In this document: in pieces, positions 45,633 through 55,677 of the stretch | Position numbering within the stretch: the first letter of the stretch is position 1 | How the letters are laid out: each line of letters begins with the position of its first letter | Assembly (NCBI RefSeq): GCF_017313085.1 | Contig: NZ_JAFLNF010000003.1 | Span: forward strand, 124,001 to 188,000 | Reading direction: 5' to 3' | DNA length: 64,000 nt | Source of the DNA: Roseibium limicola | GTDB taxonomy: Bacteria > Pseudomonadota > Alphaproteobacteria > Rhizobiales > Stappiaceae | Program-made: the position numbers and the translations under genes | Notes under the pieces: model-generated | Seen by the model: only the letters and a program-made list of their open reading frames with translations | Database searches by the model: none | Told to the model about the DNA's origin: nothing

Positions 45633-47516
45633 TCAGGCTGCCGTGCCCTGGCGGGAAGTTTCAACCAGCGCCGGTGCGCATACGAAGTGTTCCGGCTCCA
45701 TTTCCACCAGGATGGGTGGCGTACCATCTTCCAAACGGAAAGGCGCAGGCCAAGCGGTGGGATCGGAGGCGCGCGTCTTGTTCAGCGCATCGAAATCAAG
45801 TGGGGCATTCAGATCCGGCTCCGGCACCGCAGATAACAGGGCCTTGGTGTATGGATGTATCGGATTTGCGACAACTTCCTGGGTTTTGCCGATTTCAACG
45901 ACCCGTCCTCTGCACATCACGGCCACCCGGTCGGCGATATAGTCGACCACCGCCAGATTATGGCTGACGAACAGGTACGTCAGGTTCAGGTCGCGTTTCA
46001 AATCCTGAAGCAGATTGAGGATCTGAGCCTGAACAGAAACATCGAGCGCAGAAGTCGGCTCATCGCACAACAGAAATTCCGGATCGAGCGCCAGCGCCCG
46101 GGCGATGCCTATGCGTTGACGCTGACCACCTGAAAATGAATGCGGGTAGCGCCGCAGGTAGCGCGGATCGAGACCGACAAGTGCCATCAGGGTACGCACC
46201 CGCTCGGCCTGCGTCTCAGCCGTGCCGACCTTATGGATCTGCAGAGGTTCGGTCAGAATATCGTTCACCGTCATACGCGGGTTCAGTGACGAAAACGGAT
46301 CCTGGAAGATCAGCTGCACACGCTGGCGATATTCCATGAGTTGCTTGTTGGTGAACTCATGGATGTTTTGCAGCCCCTCGCCCCGATTGTAGAGGATTTC
46401 GCCCCGGTCCAGCGGCAGCGCCCGAAGGATGGCGCGGGCCACGGTCGTCTTGCCCGAGCCGCTTTCCCCCACCAGCCCGAGGCACTCGCCGCGTCGGATG
46501 GTCAGATTGATATCGTCCAGGGCCAACAGACTTTTCGACTGACCGCTGAACAGCCCGCCCTTGCGGGAAAAGAACTCCTTGCGGATGTTCTTCACCTGAA
46601 CCAGGGGCTCTCCCGGTGCGACCTTGCAGTCGACCCGACTGGTTTGCAGCGCTTCCGAGGGCAGCACAATCGGACGGATCGGCTGCAGCCGCTCATTCTT
46701 GTCCATGTGAAAGCCCGGCACCGCTTTCAGCAACGCCTTCAGATAAGGGTGTTGAGGCGCGGAGAAGAGCTGCTGGCTGGATCCCTTTTCCATGATCTCG
46801 CCATGATAGATCACCACGACGTCGTCGGCCATGTTCGCGACCACACCGAAATCATGGGTGATCATCAGAACCGACATCTCAAGTTCGGACTGGACGTCCT
46901 TGATGAGCTTGAGAATTTCAGCCTGAATCGTGACATCGAGTGCCGTTGTCGGCTCATCCGCAATCAGCAGCGCAGGCCGGCAGATCATCGCCATGGCGAT
47001 CATCGCACGTTGACGCAGGCCACCGGACAACTCGAACGGATAGGCACTGATGGCGCCTTCCGGATCGGGAAACTGTACAAGCCGCAGCATTTCCTTCGTC
47101 AGCTCGCGCGCTTCGGCACTGCTGACATTGCGATGCAGGAGGGCTGCCTCGCCGATCTGGTCGCCAATGGTGTGCAGCGGCGAGAGAGACGTCATCGGCT
47201 CCTGGAAGATGATCGCGACCCGGTTGCCCCGCAGGTGACGCATACGCGTGCCCTTGCGGTCCAGTGTGGCGATATCGACCTGCGGCTCGGTGCCTCCAGG
47301 ATCAGACAGAATGACGCCACCGGAGGATATCTCGGCATTCGGCGGCAGCAGACCCATGATGGTCTGCGAAATCACTGTCTTGCCGGACCCGGACTCACCG
47401 ACCAGCGCGACAGTTTTCTTCTGCGGCACGGAAAAGGAGACATTGTCGACCGCACGGACGCGCCCTTCGGCCGTCTTGAAGTCGACGGTCAGTCCTTCGA
47501 TCGCCAATACATCCAC
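45633..47516 (-). CDS. Dipeptide/oligosaccharide-type ABC transporter ATPase with two ATPase domains
   Basis: A 627-residue fusion of the DppD- and DppF-like ATPases. Domain 1 (1-270): Walker A GESGSGKTV, Q-loop IIFQEP, signature LSGGLRQRAMIA, Walker B LLIADEPTTALD, His in MITHDFGVV. Domain 2 (310-580): GESGSGKTT, IFQDPFSSLNP, FSGGQRQRIG, LLCDEPTSALD, SHNLAVV. Oligopeptide-type C-terminal extensions follow each domain (HPYLKALL, HPYTKALL). GTG 47516 is the start, with GGAGGAG upstream. It is the first gene of the operon, which is unusual as binding proteins often come first. Confidence 0.93.
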   Translation of the reverse strand: MDVLAIEGLTVDFKTAEGRVRAVDNVSFSVPQKKTVALVGESGSGKTVISQTIMGLLPPNAEISSGGVILSDPGGTEPQVDIATLDRKGTRMRHLRGNRVAIIFQEPMTSLSPLHTIGDQIGEAALLHRNVSSAEARELTKEMLRLVQFPDPEGAISAYPFELSGGLRQRAMIAMAMICRPALLIADEPTTALDVTIQAEILKLIKDVQSELEMSVLMITHDFGVVANMADDVVVIYHGEIMEKGSSQQLFSAPQHPYLKALLKAVPGFHMDKNERLQPIRPIVLPSEALQTSRVDCKVAPGEPLVQVKNIRKEFFSRKGGLFSGQSKSLLALDDINLTIRRGECLGLVGESGSGKTTVARAILRALPLDRGEILYNRGEGLQNIHEFTNKQLMEYRQRVQLIFQDPFSSLNPRMTVNDILTEPLQIHKVGTAETQAERVRTLMALVGLDPRYLRRYPHSFSGGQRQRIGIARALALDPEFLLCDEPTSALDVSVQAQILNLLQDLKRDLNLTYLFVSHNLAVVDYIADRVAVMCRGRVVEIGKTQEVVANPIHPYTKALLSAVPEPDLNAPLDFDALNKTRASDPTAWPAPFRLEDGTPPILVEMEPEHFVCAPALVETSRQGTAA

Positions 47517-47542
47517 GCGTGGCTCTCCTCCCGCTTGAACCG

Positions 47543-47565
47543 GTTCGGTTTCAGTCAGACCGAAC
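47543..47565. promoter_or_regulatory. Inverted repeat GTTCGGT-N9-ACCGAAC upstream of the ABC operon
   Basis: Perfect 7-bp arms with a 9-bp spacer, 27 bp before the ATPase start. The position fits a repressor operator for the four-gene transporter operon. No regulator gene lies beside it. Confidence 0.5.
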
Positions 47566-47684
47566 TAGACATCTTTCTGCGCGGAAAAGACAACCACAAA
47601 AACCAGTCACTTATCAACGGTCTCGCAAAATTTGCCAAGACAGTGACCAAGATCACGCTTTTCGGGAATTACATCGGGAGCGTT

Positions 47685-49565
47685 TTATTCAGCCGCCGTG
47701 GTGGAAAAAGCTGGCGCGGCAGCAATCTGATCTTCATTTGGCGAAGCATAAGGATCAAGTTTGAAGACTTCCATCGGTTCACTGCGACCGCGCAGGGAAA
47801 AATCACCTGCACGCTCCGCAGCCTGTTCTCCGTAAAGCTCGGCGATGGTGTCGCTGGAGACAAGAATCACCACCTTGTCCTCTGCACCCAGCTCCCGGCC
47901 GAGAGTTTGCAGACGCTCGGTGACATTCACCGTGTCGCCCACCACCGTGTAGTTCCACCGATCGAGCGCCCCCACATTGCCCACCACCGCAGGTCCGGTG
48001 TGAATGCCGATGCGGATGCGCACAGTCGGGTCCCCGCGTTCCGCCGCCTCGCTGTTGAAGTCTTCCAGGTCACGGGAAATACGACGGGCGGCTCTCACTG
48101 CTGCCATGGCGTGATCGGCACGCGCATCAGGGGCGCCCCAGAAGGCCAGCATCCCGTCACCGACAAACTTGTCGACCGTGCCGCCCTCTTCCTCCACCCC
48201 GGAGACCAGAACGGCAAAATGCGCATTGAGATAGCGCGCGGTTTCTCCGGCACTCATGGTTTCCGACATGGCGGTGAAGCCGACAATATCGGTGAAGAGG
48301 ATCGTCAGGCGGGCTTCGCGAGCTTCTGCCGCCTGACTGCCCCCAAGGCGCATCAGCTTGTTGAACAGGGAGCGCGGCACATAGGTGTTCATCGCCCGCA
48401 GGCCGACCACCATGGAATTGAAGGCTTGAGCCACCTGGTCCAGCTCGGCAACGCGTGAGCGCGGCAAGGGCTCGACATTGTCCAGCGACAGCGTGGCGAC
48501 GGCCCGCGATTGCTCGGCCAATTTCTTCAAAGGCCGGGCCATAACACGCCCCATCCACAGTGCCACCAGCACAGCAATGATCATCGCCCCGATACCGACC
48601 AGGGCCGACCCGGTCAGACGCTCGACCTCGCGGGTAATGCTGGCGCCGCGGAAATACTGGCCGATAACCCATGGCTCGGTGCTGTAGCCCGGAATATCCG
48701 CTTTCATAACGATGAATTCGCGCTTGCCGACTTCAATCCGGCTGACATTGATCCCCAGTCTCGCCGCCTTGGCAAAGCCGTCGAGCTTGTCTGCCGTGTC
48801 CATGTTGGCGAGGACCGGATCGCCGAACGCTTCACGCGGCGCCGGCAATGGCTGCAAGGCCTTGCCGCCCACCTGAAACTCGTCCTTGTCGGAGTGCACC
48901 AGAATCTCGTCACCATTGACCATGACGAAGGTGGTGCTCTCGTCGCCCTCGTCCAGCGAGCGGATGGCCTTGGCAAGGCTGTCCAGAGAACTCGCCGCCG
49001 TCAACGTGCCGATCAGCTTGCCCTTGATCACAAGCGGCACGGACACATTGGCGAACTGGCCGACATCGTTGTTGAGGATCGGTCCCCATGTCGGTCCGGA
49101 GTAGACATTCAGTTTGGGAAGCACGTAGGTCTTGTCGCTGCCGGGCGGCAACTGACGCTTGAAGGGCCAGAGGCGGCCACTGGGCGCCTGATAGACGCCG
49201 AAATTCTCGCCGTTCAGATCGGTGGCGACCAGAACCGTGATGCGCGACGATGTGGCCACCGCCACCTTCATCATGTCCAGGCCGGTGTCCTGATCGCTGA
49301 AACTGATCTCGCCCCGGTCGAAGAACGGTTTCAGATCGGTGACGGCTTGCTCAACAGAGTAAAAGTGATCGCGGACCCGCTGCTCCATCGAGGTGCTCAG
49401 CAAGATCGCCTTGTCGTTCAGCAGGGAAAAGGTGTTCTGGACGTTCGCCTTGACCGACAGAAACAGGATCAGGGAAATCGAGATTGCCACAAAGCCGCCG
49501 AACGCAAAGGACACGATCCTTGAAAGCGGCATCTTGAGGTATTTTCGTTTGAGGCTGAACGCCAT
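47685..49565 (-). CDS. Class III adenylate cyclase with periplasmic Cache-like sensor and HAMP
   Basis: A 626-residue cyclase. Helix 1 is about residues 15-37. A periplasmic double-Cache-like sensor covers 40-315, helix 2 about 318-340, and HAMP about 340-395. The catalytic domain starts near 418, with metal aspartates in LFTDIVGF (D426) and KFVGDGM (D470), K466, and VVGDTVNVTERLQ for the transition-state Asn. A complete active site predicts cAMP synthesis controlled by an extracellular small molecule. It is the second class III cyclase of the window and lacks the neighbours of the first. Confidence 0.92.
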   Translation of the reverse strand: MAFSLKRKYLKMPLSRIVSFAFGGFVAISISLILFLSVKANVQNTFSLLNDKAILLSTSMEQRVRDHFYSVEQAVTDLKPFFDRGEISFSDQDTGLDMMKVAVATSSRITVLVATDLNGENFGVYQAPSGRLWPFKRQLPPGSDKTYVLPKLNVYSGPTWGPILNNDVGQFANVSVPLVIKGKLIGTLTAASSLDSLAKAIRSLDEGDESTTFVMVNGDEILVHSDKDEFQVGGKALQPLPAPREAFGDPVLANMDTADKLDGFAKAARLGINVSRIEVGKREFIVMKADIPGYSTEPWVIGQYFRGASITREVERLTGSALVGIGAMIIAVLVALWMGRVMARPLKKLAEQSRAVATLSLDNVEPLPRSRVAELDQVAQAFNSMVVGLRAMNTYVPRSLFNKLMRLGGSQAAEAREARLTILFTDIVGFTAMSETMSAGETARYLNAHFAVLVSGVEEEGGTVDKFVGDGMLAFWGAPDARADHAMAAVRAARRISRDLEDFNSEAAERGDPTVRIRIGIHTGPAVVGNVGALDRWNYTVVGDTVNVTERLQTLGRELGAEDKVVILVSSDTIAELYGEQAAERAGDFSLRGRSEPMEVFKLDPYASPNEDQIAAAPAFSTTAAE

Positions 49566-49597
49566 CCGAACCGGTCCCGATCTCCAGGCTCCCGCGA

Positions 49598-49619
49598 CCC
49601 ACGGACCATATGCCGTGGG
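49598..49619 (-). other. Hairpin in the gap upstream of the cyclase gene
   Basis: CCCACGG and CCGTGGG (7 bp) surround ACCATATG. It lies between the CoA-transferase stop and the cyclase start. No T-run follows, so its role as terminator or operator is open. Confidence 0.35.
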
Positions 49620-49759
49620 CGGTCGTCCTGTCTCGCTCGCTTAACCCTGGTTCAATAAGGCAAAAAAGCGAATAAGATCTTGACGCAAGGAGACATTGCG
49701 ACCCCGCATGTAAGGCCTAAACCCCGCGACGTCCAGAGTTCGAAGCGTAACAGAATGTC

Positions 49760-50938
49760 TCAGTCCACGGGCTTCATGCCTATCTCGGCAAGGATCTCAT
49801 CCGTGTGCTCACCAAGCTTTGGCGCCGCGCGTTGCAGCACAAGCTCACTGTCGGAGAACTTCAACGGAGTCCGCACCGACGGAACCGTACCGCCCTGAAT
49901 GCCGGGTGCCTCCAGATCGACACGCATCTGTCGAAAATTCACCTGCGGGTCGTTGAAAACATCCTCGACCGTGTTGATCGGACCGCCGGGAACACCGCGT
50001 TCTTCCAGGGATTTCAGCAGATCGTCGCGAGGAAACGTCTGCATTTTCGCACTCAGCAGTGGCACCAGTGCCTCGCGGTTGGCAACACGCGCTGCATTGG
50101 TGGCAAAGGCCGGATCGTCGGCAAGCTCCGGCAGCCCCAGGATCGCACAATATTTGCGGAACTGGCTGTCGTTGCCGACGGCCACGATCACATGGCCGTC
50201 GCTGACGCCGAACACCTGATAGGGCACAATATTGGGATGAGCGTTGCCGAGACGCTTCGGCGACTTTTCCGTTACAAGATAATTCAGTGCCTGATTGGCC
50301 AGGACGCCGGTCAGGCTGTCCAGCAGTGCAAGATCGATCTGCTCGCCAACCCCGGTGACATCACGTTTGCGCAGGGCCGCCAGCACGCCGATCACCCCGT
50401 AGAGCCCAGTGAAGATATCAGCGAAGGCGACGCCGATCTTTTGCGGCTCGCCCTCAGGATCACCGGTCAGGTCCATCACCCCGCCCATGCCCTGGATCAT
50501 AAAGTCATAGCCGGCACGATGGGCATATGGTCCGTCTTGACCGAACCCTGTCACAGAGGCGTAGATCAGTTTCGGATTGATCGCTTTCAGACTGTCATAA
50601 TCAAGTCCGTACTTGGCCAGTCCACCGACCTTGAAGTTCTCGACCAGAACATCCGCATCAGCAACAAGACGACGCACGGCTTCCTGACCTTCTTCGGTGC
50701 GGAAATCGACGGTGACCGAGCGTTTGCCGCGATTGCAGGAATGAAAATACGCGGTATCCCCAGTCGTGCCGTCCTCGTTTTCCAGGAAAGGCGGTCCCCA
50801 ACCGCGTGTGTCGTCACCAGCGGGACTTTCCACCTTGATGACGTCTGCACCAAGGTCGGCTAGGGTCTGACCGATCCAGGGCCCAGCCAGAATACGGGCA
50901 AGCTCGATCACTTTCACACCGGTAAGCGGGGCTGACAT
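49760..50938 (-). CDS. CaiB/BaiF family class III CoA-transferase
   Basis: A 392-residue enzyme moving CoA between carboxylic acids. The start LTGVKVIELARILAGPW is typical. NRGKRSVTVDFRTEEG near 69-84 and VLVENFKVGGLAKYGLDY near 98-115 are family blocks. The catalytic aspartate is in VAFADIFTGLYG (D174), which forms the acyl-aspartyl intermediate. ATG 50938 with GGAG upstream is preferred to a longer frame running into a repeat. The acyl substrate is unknown; formyl-, succinyl- or crotonobetainyl-type transfers are the family range. Confidence 0.9.
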   Translation of the reverse strand: MSAPLTGVKVIELARILAGPWIGQTLADLGADVIKVESPAGDDTRGWGPPFLENEDGTTGDTAYFHSCNRGKRSVTVDFRTEEGQEAVRRLVADADVLVENFKVGGLAKYGLDYDSLKAINPKLIYASVTGFGQDGPYAHRAGYDFMIQGMGGVMDLTGDPEGEPQKIGVAFADIFTGLYGVIGVLAALRKRDVTGVGEQIDLALLDSLTGVLANQALNYLVTEKSPKRLGNAHPNIVPYQVFGVSDGHVIVAVGNDSQFRKYCAILGLPELADDPAFATNAARVANREALVPLLSAKMQTFPRDDLLKSLEERGVPGGPINTVEDVFNDPQVNFRQMRVDLEAPGIQGGTVPSVRTPLKFSDSELVLQRAAPKLGEHTDEILAEIGMKPVD

Positions 50939-51082
50939 GGGTTTCTCCGAAAGGCTGTTCATTCTGGCAAAGCGGCTGCCCATGGCGATACAGGCAGAGC
51001 TCGGCCCCTGCAATGGACAGTTCGTCATGAGGTTCGGAAGGAAGGCCCCTTGGTCTTTCTTGAAAGCCCCCGCCCCCTCTGG

Positions 51083-51107
51083 CGTCATCCCGGGCTTGAC
51101 CCGGGAT
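51083..51107. repeat. Single-hairpin palindromic repeat, copy G
   Basis: GTCATCCCGGG-CTTGA-CCCGGGATC matches the left hairpin of the compound repeats. The second hairpin is absent. Confidence 0.6.
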
Positions 51108-51202
51108 CGGGGAGCCACAAGCCTGTCCGACTGAACCGGGCCCACCGCCTCCGGATCTCCGCGAAGGCTGCGTCCTGGGTGACGAGAGAAAGGGTCTAAA
51201 AC

Positions 51203-51694
51203 TCAGATCTTCTTGCGGTAGAGGTGATAGCGGCCGGGGCGAATGCCGTCGGGCTTTTCAAGTTCATCAAAATTATCGAGCGCCAACTCCAGTCCGGAAA
51301 GCACGTAGCCGCCTGGTTTGCAGCGCGCATCGACGAGCGGCGAAAGCCAACTTTGCGTCGCCAGATCGGTGGTCGGATCGCCTGAGCCGATGTCGGCATG
51401 GATGAAGGCCGCCTTTTCCCCCACACGCGGCTCGCAGAACTCCAGCGTTTCGCGGATCTCACCGAAGATCATGAAGTCGCCCTGCGGAATGCAGCTGGGA
51501 TGGCAAGACAGTTCACGGTCAAAGACGTAAATGTCGCGACCCGGCAAGTTCTCCCGCAAATGATCGTAGGTGCGACCGTTGCCTAACCCCAGCTCCAGAA
51601 CTGGGCCGGCGACTTCCTTCACCAGATCGGTTACATGTTCCAGCAGGATCTTCTGGGCAGTCAAGCGGCGGATGAAACTGTCGAGGCGGCTCAT
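51203..51694 (-). CDS. Small class I SAM-dependent methyltransferase
   Basis: A 163-residue protein. VLELGLGNGRTYDHL near residues 32-46 is motif I, and IYVFDREL near 55 the acidic strand end. The later AAFIHADIGSGDPTTD and PLVDARCKPGGYVLSGL are seen in the short alphaproteobacterial methyltransferase family, which lacks the usual C-terminal strands. It ends in a basic YHLYRKKI. It is a single gene, 264 bp from the CoA-transferase start. The substrate is unknown. Confidence 0.75.
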   Translation of the reverse strand: MSRLDSFIRRLTAQKILLEHVTDLVKEVAGPVLELGLGNGRTYDHLRENLPGRDIYVFDRELSCHPSCIPQGDFMIFGEIRETLEFCEPRVGEKAAFIHADIGSGDPTTDLATQSWLSPLVDARCKPGGYVLSGLELALDNFDELEKPDGIRPGRYHLYRKKI

Positions 51695-51949
51695 GCGCTC
51701 TCCCTATGGGTTCGTCGTCAGGGGCAGTCGCCACCTTCCGGGATCTGGGCTCACGCCCTTGGTCTCCTTACTTAGGAACGACAAGGCGCAACGTCAAAGG
51801 AAGAAGGGCTGTAAAGTCTGCTCCGCACTTCCGGATCAGCTCGGTTGAAAGCTGTCGTCATACCGCTTTCAGCTCTGGCACCCTTGCCGCATGGGCGTCC
51901 TCATGCTTCAACCTTGCCAGTTCCCCTCAAGCCTTTTGAAGCGATCCCC

Positions 51950-52801
51950 ATGAGCCCCATACCTACCCAGATCGACGCCGTCCTGGAGATCGAATATGAC
52001 AATCGCGGACGAGTGCCTGAGCATCCTGCACTGATTGCCGGCTGGCAGGCGGATGCGGCCCGATATCGCACTGAACGCCCCGAGGCCGAATGCGATATCA
52101 TCTATGGCAGCGCGTCTCGGCAGGTCTTTGATCTGTTTCCCGCCCTGCCCGGAACACCGGAGCGGCAGCGCTCGGTGCTCTTCATCCATGGCGGCTATTG
52201 GCAGGCGCTGTCGAAGGATTTCTTTTCGCATATGGCTCGCGGATTGAACGCACGCGGCTTTGACGTCGTGATTGCCAACTACAGCCTGTGTCCGGAGGTC
52301 ACGGTGAGAGAGATCGAGGAAGAAATGCGCGTGCTGGCAGGCGTGCTGCATCAGCGTTTCGGTCGCAAGCTGATCGTCACCGGACATTCGGCCGGCGGTC
52401 ATCTGACGGCAAGTCTGTTGGCCACCGATTGGGGAGCCCGCAACCTCCCAGAAGACCTGTGCGACCGTGGCCTGCCGATCTCCGGGCTGTTTGACCTGGT
52501 CCCCCTCGTCTCCACAAGCGTCAACACGGCACTGCAAATGACGGAAGCGACTGCGCGTGCGGCCTCACCAATGAAGCTGTCGCCTGCCCCTGGCAGCCGT
52601 TTCATCGCCGTCGTGGGTGGCGCGGAATCGTCAGAGTATTTACGCCAATCCCGTCAACTGGTGGAAAAATGGTCTGCGGATGGTGCTTCCGCGGAGCTGG
52701 ACATTGTTCCTGACGCCAACCATTTTACGGTCATCGCCCCCTTGGCAGATCCGAATAGCGACCTGGTCGATCATCTCGTTGCTCTTGGCAATGAAAGCTG
52801 A
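51950..52801 (+). CDS. Alpha/beta hydrolase, kynurenine-formamidase-like
   Basis: A 283-residue serine hydrolase. The oxyanion-hole motif HGGYW (residues 80-84) is typical of arylformamidases and related esterases. The nucleophile is Ser147 in TGHSAGGH, and the late DANHFTVI supplies the His. Hydrolysis of N-formylkynurenine in tryptophan breakdown is possible, but no kynureninase or dioxygenase gene is near. ATG 51950 is chosen by homology of the N-terminus; the ribosome site is weak and an upstream in-frame start (51845) cannot be excluded. Confidence 0.82.
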   Translation: MSPIPTQIDAVLEIEYDNRGRVPEHPALIAGWQADAARYRTERPEAECDIIYGSASRQVFDLFPALPGTPERQRSVLFIHGGYWQALSKDFFSHMARGLNARGFDVVIANYSLCPEVTVREIEEEMRVLAGVLHQRFGRKLIVTGHSAGGHLTASLLATDWGARNLPEDLCDRGLPISGLFDLVPLVSTSVNTALQMTEATARAASPMKLSPAPGSRFIAVVGGAESSEYLRQSRQLVEKWSADGASAELDIVPDANHFTVIAPLADPNSDLVDHLVALGNES

Positions 52802-52861
52802 TCTCACACGCAGACCGACTGCCCTACTCACTCAAACCTTATTGCAAGGAGACAGCGTCCG

Positions 52862-55507
52862 ATGCGTTCCGATACGGCGCCTGCCATTCGCCTGGAAGAC
52901 TACAGCCCGGCTCCCTACACGATCGAGGCTGTTGCTCTTGATATGCAGCTGGCGCCCAAGGCAACGCAGGTCCATGCCCGCCTTACGATCCGGCGGCTGA
53001 CGGACACTCTGCCCGGCACGCCTCTGGTGCTGGACGGCGGCGGACTGGAGCTGACAAGCCTGAGCGTCAATGGCGTAGCCATCCCGGTGGAGAGCTACAC
53101 GGTCACGCCCGACAAGCTGGAGCTTCTGTCGCCACCTTCCGAACCGTTCGAGCTGGAAATCGGCACGCGGATCGATCCGGATGCAAACACCCAGCTGGAG
53201 GGGCTCTATCGCTCTTCCGGCACCTATTGCACCCAATGCGAGGCCGAGGGTTTTCGCCGCATCACCTATTTCCTCGACCGCCCGGATGTACTGGCCGTCT
53301 ACACCACCCGTATCGAAGCGCGCAAATCGGAAGCGCCGATCCTGCTGGGCAACGGCAACCCGGTGGAGAGTGGTCCTGTTCCAGACAAACCGGAACGGCA
53401 TTTCGCCATCTGGCACGACCCGCATCCCAAGCCGTCCTATCTGTTTGCCATGGTGGCCGGCGATCTGGCGCATGTGGCGGACAGCTTCACCACCCGCTCG
53501 GGACGGAACGTCGATCTGAAGATCTATGTCGAGCACGGGCGCGAAGACAAATGCGACTGGGCCATGGACAGCCTGAAGCGCTCGATGAGATGGGACGAAG
53601 AAGTCTTTGGCTGCGAATATGATCTCGATGTCTTCAACATCGTCGCCGTCTCCGACTTCAACATGGGGGCAATGGAAAACAAGGGCCTGAACATCTTCAA
53701 CGACAAGTATGTTCTTGCCGATCAGGACACCGCCACCGATCAAGATTACGCCAACATCGAAGCGGTGATTGCCCATGAATATTTCCACAATTGGACAGGC
53801 AACCGCATCACTTGCCGTGATTGGTTCCAGCTCTGCCTGAAAGAAGGCCTGACTGTTTTCCGCGATCAGGAGTTTTCCTCCGATATGCGCTCACGCGCCG
53901 TCAAACGCATCTCTGATGTGCGGCTGCTGAAATCACATCAGTTCCCGGAGGACGCCGGGCCGCTGGCGCATCCCGTTCGCCCGCGCAAGTACACGGAAAT
54001 CAACAACTTCTACACAGCCACCGTCTATGAAAAGGGCGCAGAAGTTGTCCGCATGCTGAAGACGCTTGTCGGCGCTGACGGCTTCAAGGCCGGTACTGAT
54101 CTGTATTTCCAGCGCCATGATGGTGAAGCCACCACGATTGAAGCATTTCTCGCTTGTTTCGCGGAAGTCTCCGGCCAAGACCTCTCGCATTTCGCGCTGT
54201 GGTACGAGCAAGCCGGTACGCCGCTTGTCGAGGTGGAGAGCAGCTATGATGCGACGGCACAGAGCCTGACGCTGCAGATCTCGCAAGAGATCGCTCCGCT
54301 GCCGGGACAAGCCGACAGCAAGCCAGCGGTCATTCCGATCCGCTTCGGGCTGATCGGCTCAGATGGGGCCGACATGTCCTTCGACAAGGTTGAGGGTGCC
54401 GAGGTGCGTCAGGACTGCCTCATCCTCAGCCAGCGCCGCCAGACCGTTCGGTTTTCCGGCGTCAGCGAGCGTCCTGCCCTGTCGCTTTTGCGCGGGTTCT
54501 CCGCTCCGGTGAAATTGCATGCGCCCGAGAAGGACCAGGATCTGGCTTTCCGGGCCGCCCATGACAGCGATCCTTTCAACCGTTGGCAGGCCAGCCAGAC
54601 GCTGGCGACGCAAAGTCTGCTGCGTCTGGTGCGTGCAGCAGAAGCCGGAGAAGAACTCGTCGCCGACAGTGTGGTTCTGGACGTGTTTGGCAGTATCCTC
54701 AGTGACGGCAGCCTGGATCCCGCCTTCCGAGCCCTGTCACTTCAGCTGCCGGGCGAAGCCGATCTGGCGCGTGAAATCGGCAAGAACGTCGATCCGACTG
54801 CGGTTCTGAAGGCTCGTGATGCGCTCCGCGCTGCGCTGGGCTCGACCCATATGGACCTGCTGCGGGCGGCATTGTCTCAACGCGAAAGTGGCCCGTTTGA
54901 CCCGGGCGCGGAAGCTGCCGGCAAGCGGGCGTTGGCCAATCAGGCCCTGGCCTATTTTGCCGCCTCCGACGCTAGCGATGCTGCCCTGATCGTCAACGAC
55001 CTGTTTGACCGGGCAGACAACATGACGGACCGTCTGGCCGCTCTGACACTGCTGGTCCACGGTGACCTTCCCGGCGCTCAGGCGGCACTCGAAGCCTTCA
55101 GAAACCGGCATGAAACCTCCTCTCTGGCGCTCGACAAGTGGTTCATGGTTCAAGCCACGGCACCGCTGAGCTCGACTTTGGAGACGGTTCGAGATCTGGC
55201 AGGACATCGACTATTCGATGAAAACAATCCGAACCGGGTGCGCTCCCTCGTTCACGCGTTTGCCACCGGCAATCCGTCGCAGTTCGGACGACCCGATGGC
55301 GCCGGCTTTAGCTTCGTCGCCGACCATGTTCTGGCGCTGGATGCCCGCAATCCACAGGTCGCGGCAAGACTATTGACCTGCTTCCGCTCCTGGCGCGCCT
55401 ATGAGGCGCAAAGATCTTCTCATGCAGAAGCTGCGCTTCAACGCATTTCAGAGGCAGAAAACCTGTCGCGAGACAGCCGCGACATCGTAGACCGTTGCCT
55501 TCAATAG
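52862..55507 (+). CDS. pepN: Aminopeptidase N
   Basis: An 881-residue M1-family zinc metallopeptidase that removes N-terminal amino acids from peptides in the cytoplasm. The substrate-binding GAMEN motif is at 269-273, the zinc site HEYFH at 305-309, and the third ligand Glu328 in LKEGL. Length and C-terminal helical domain (from about 540) match bacterial PepN. AAGGAG lies 10 bp before ATG 52862. It is followed by a strong terminator and is a single gene. Confidence 0.96.
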   Translation: MRSDTAPAIRLEDYSPAPYTIEAVALDMQLAPKATQVHARLTIRRLTDTLPGTPLVLDGGGLELTSLSVNGVAIPVESYTVTPDKLELLSPPSEPFELEIGTRIDPDANTQLEGLYRSSGTYCTQCEAEGFRRITYFLDRPDVLAVYTTRIEARKSEAPILLGNGNPVESGPVPDKPERHFAIWHDPHPKPSYLFAMVAGDLAHVADSFTTRSGRNVDLKIYVEHGREDKCDWAMDSLKRSMRWDEEVFGCEYDLDVFNIVAVSDFNMGAMENKGLNIFNDKYVLADQDTATDQDYANIEAVIAHEYFHNWTGNRITCRDWFQLCLKEGLTVFRDQEFSSDMRSRAVKRISDVRLLKSHQFPEDAGPLAHPVRPRKYTEINNFYTATVYEKGAEVVRMLKTLVGADGFKAGTDLYFQRHDGEATTIEAFLACFAEVSGQDLSHFALWYEQAGTPLVEVESSYDATAQSLTLQISQEIAPLPGQADSKPAVIPIRFGLIGSDGADMSFDKVEGAEVRQDCLILSQRRQTVRFSGVSERPALSLLRGFSAPVKLHAPEKDQDLAFRAAHDSDPFNRWQASQTLATQSLLRLVRAAEAGEELVADSVVLDVFGSILSDGSLDPAFRALSLQLPGEADLAREIGKNVDPTAVLKARDALRAALGSTHMDLLRAALSQRESGPFDPGAEAAGKRALANQALAYFAASDASDAALIVNDLFDRADNMTDRLAALTLLVHGDLPGAQAALEAFRNRHETSSLALDKWFMVQATAPLSSTLETVRDLAGHRLFDENNPNRVRSLVHAFATGNPSQFGRPDGAGFSFVADHVLALDARNPQVAARLLTCFRSWRAYEAQRSSHAEAALQRISEAENLSRDSRDIVDRCLQ

Positions 55508-55524
55508 CTGGATCAAGAACAAAT

Positions 55525-55569
55525 GTTAACGCGACGGCCGATAAGAGCTTTTCGCGTTAACCATTTTTT
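55525..55569 (+). terminator. Terminator after pepN
   Basis: GTTAACGCG (55525-55533) pairs with CGCGTTAAC (55553-55561) and is followed by CATTTTTTTC. The loop is 19 nt and partly self-complementary. Confidence 0.82.
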
Positions 55570-55677
55570 TCTTTCAGACTCTGGACAAAACCGCGCTCGT
55601 GGATTCAAATGAACTGATTCGGCAAGGGGCTTGTCGGGGACAAAACAAAAACTTCAACGAAATCGGGGCGATATCCG

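Noticed and set aside
46341..48458. 705-codon open frame on the + strand
   Set aside because: It lies opposite the ABC ATPase and cyclase genes, which have full motif sets. Its translation is His/Arg/Gln-rich and matches no fold; it is an artefact of high third-position G+C.
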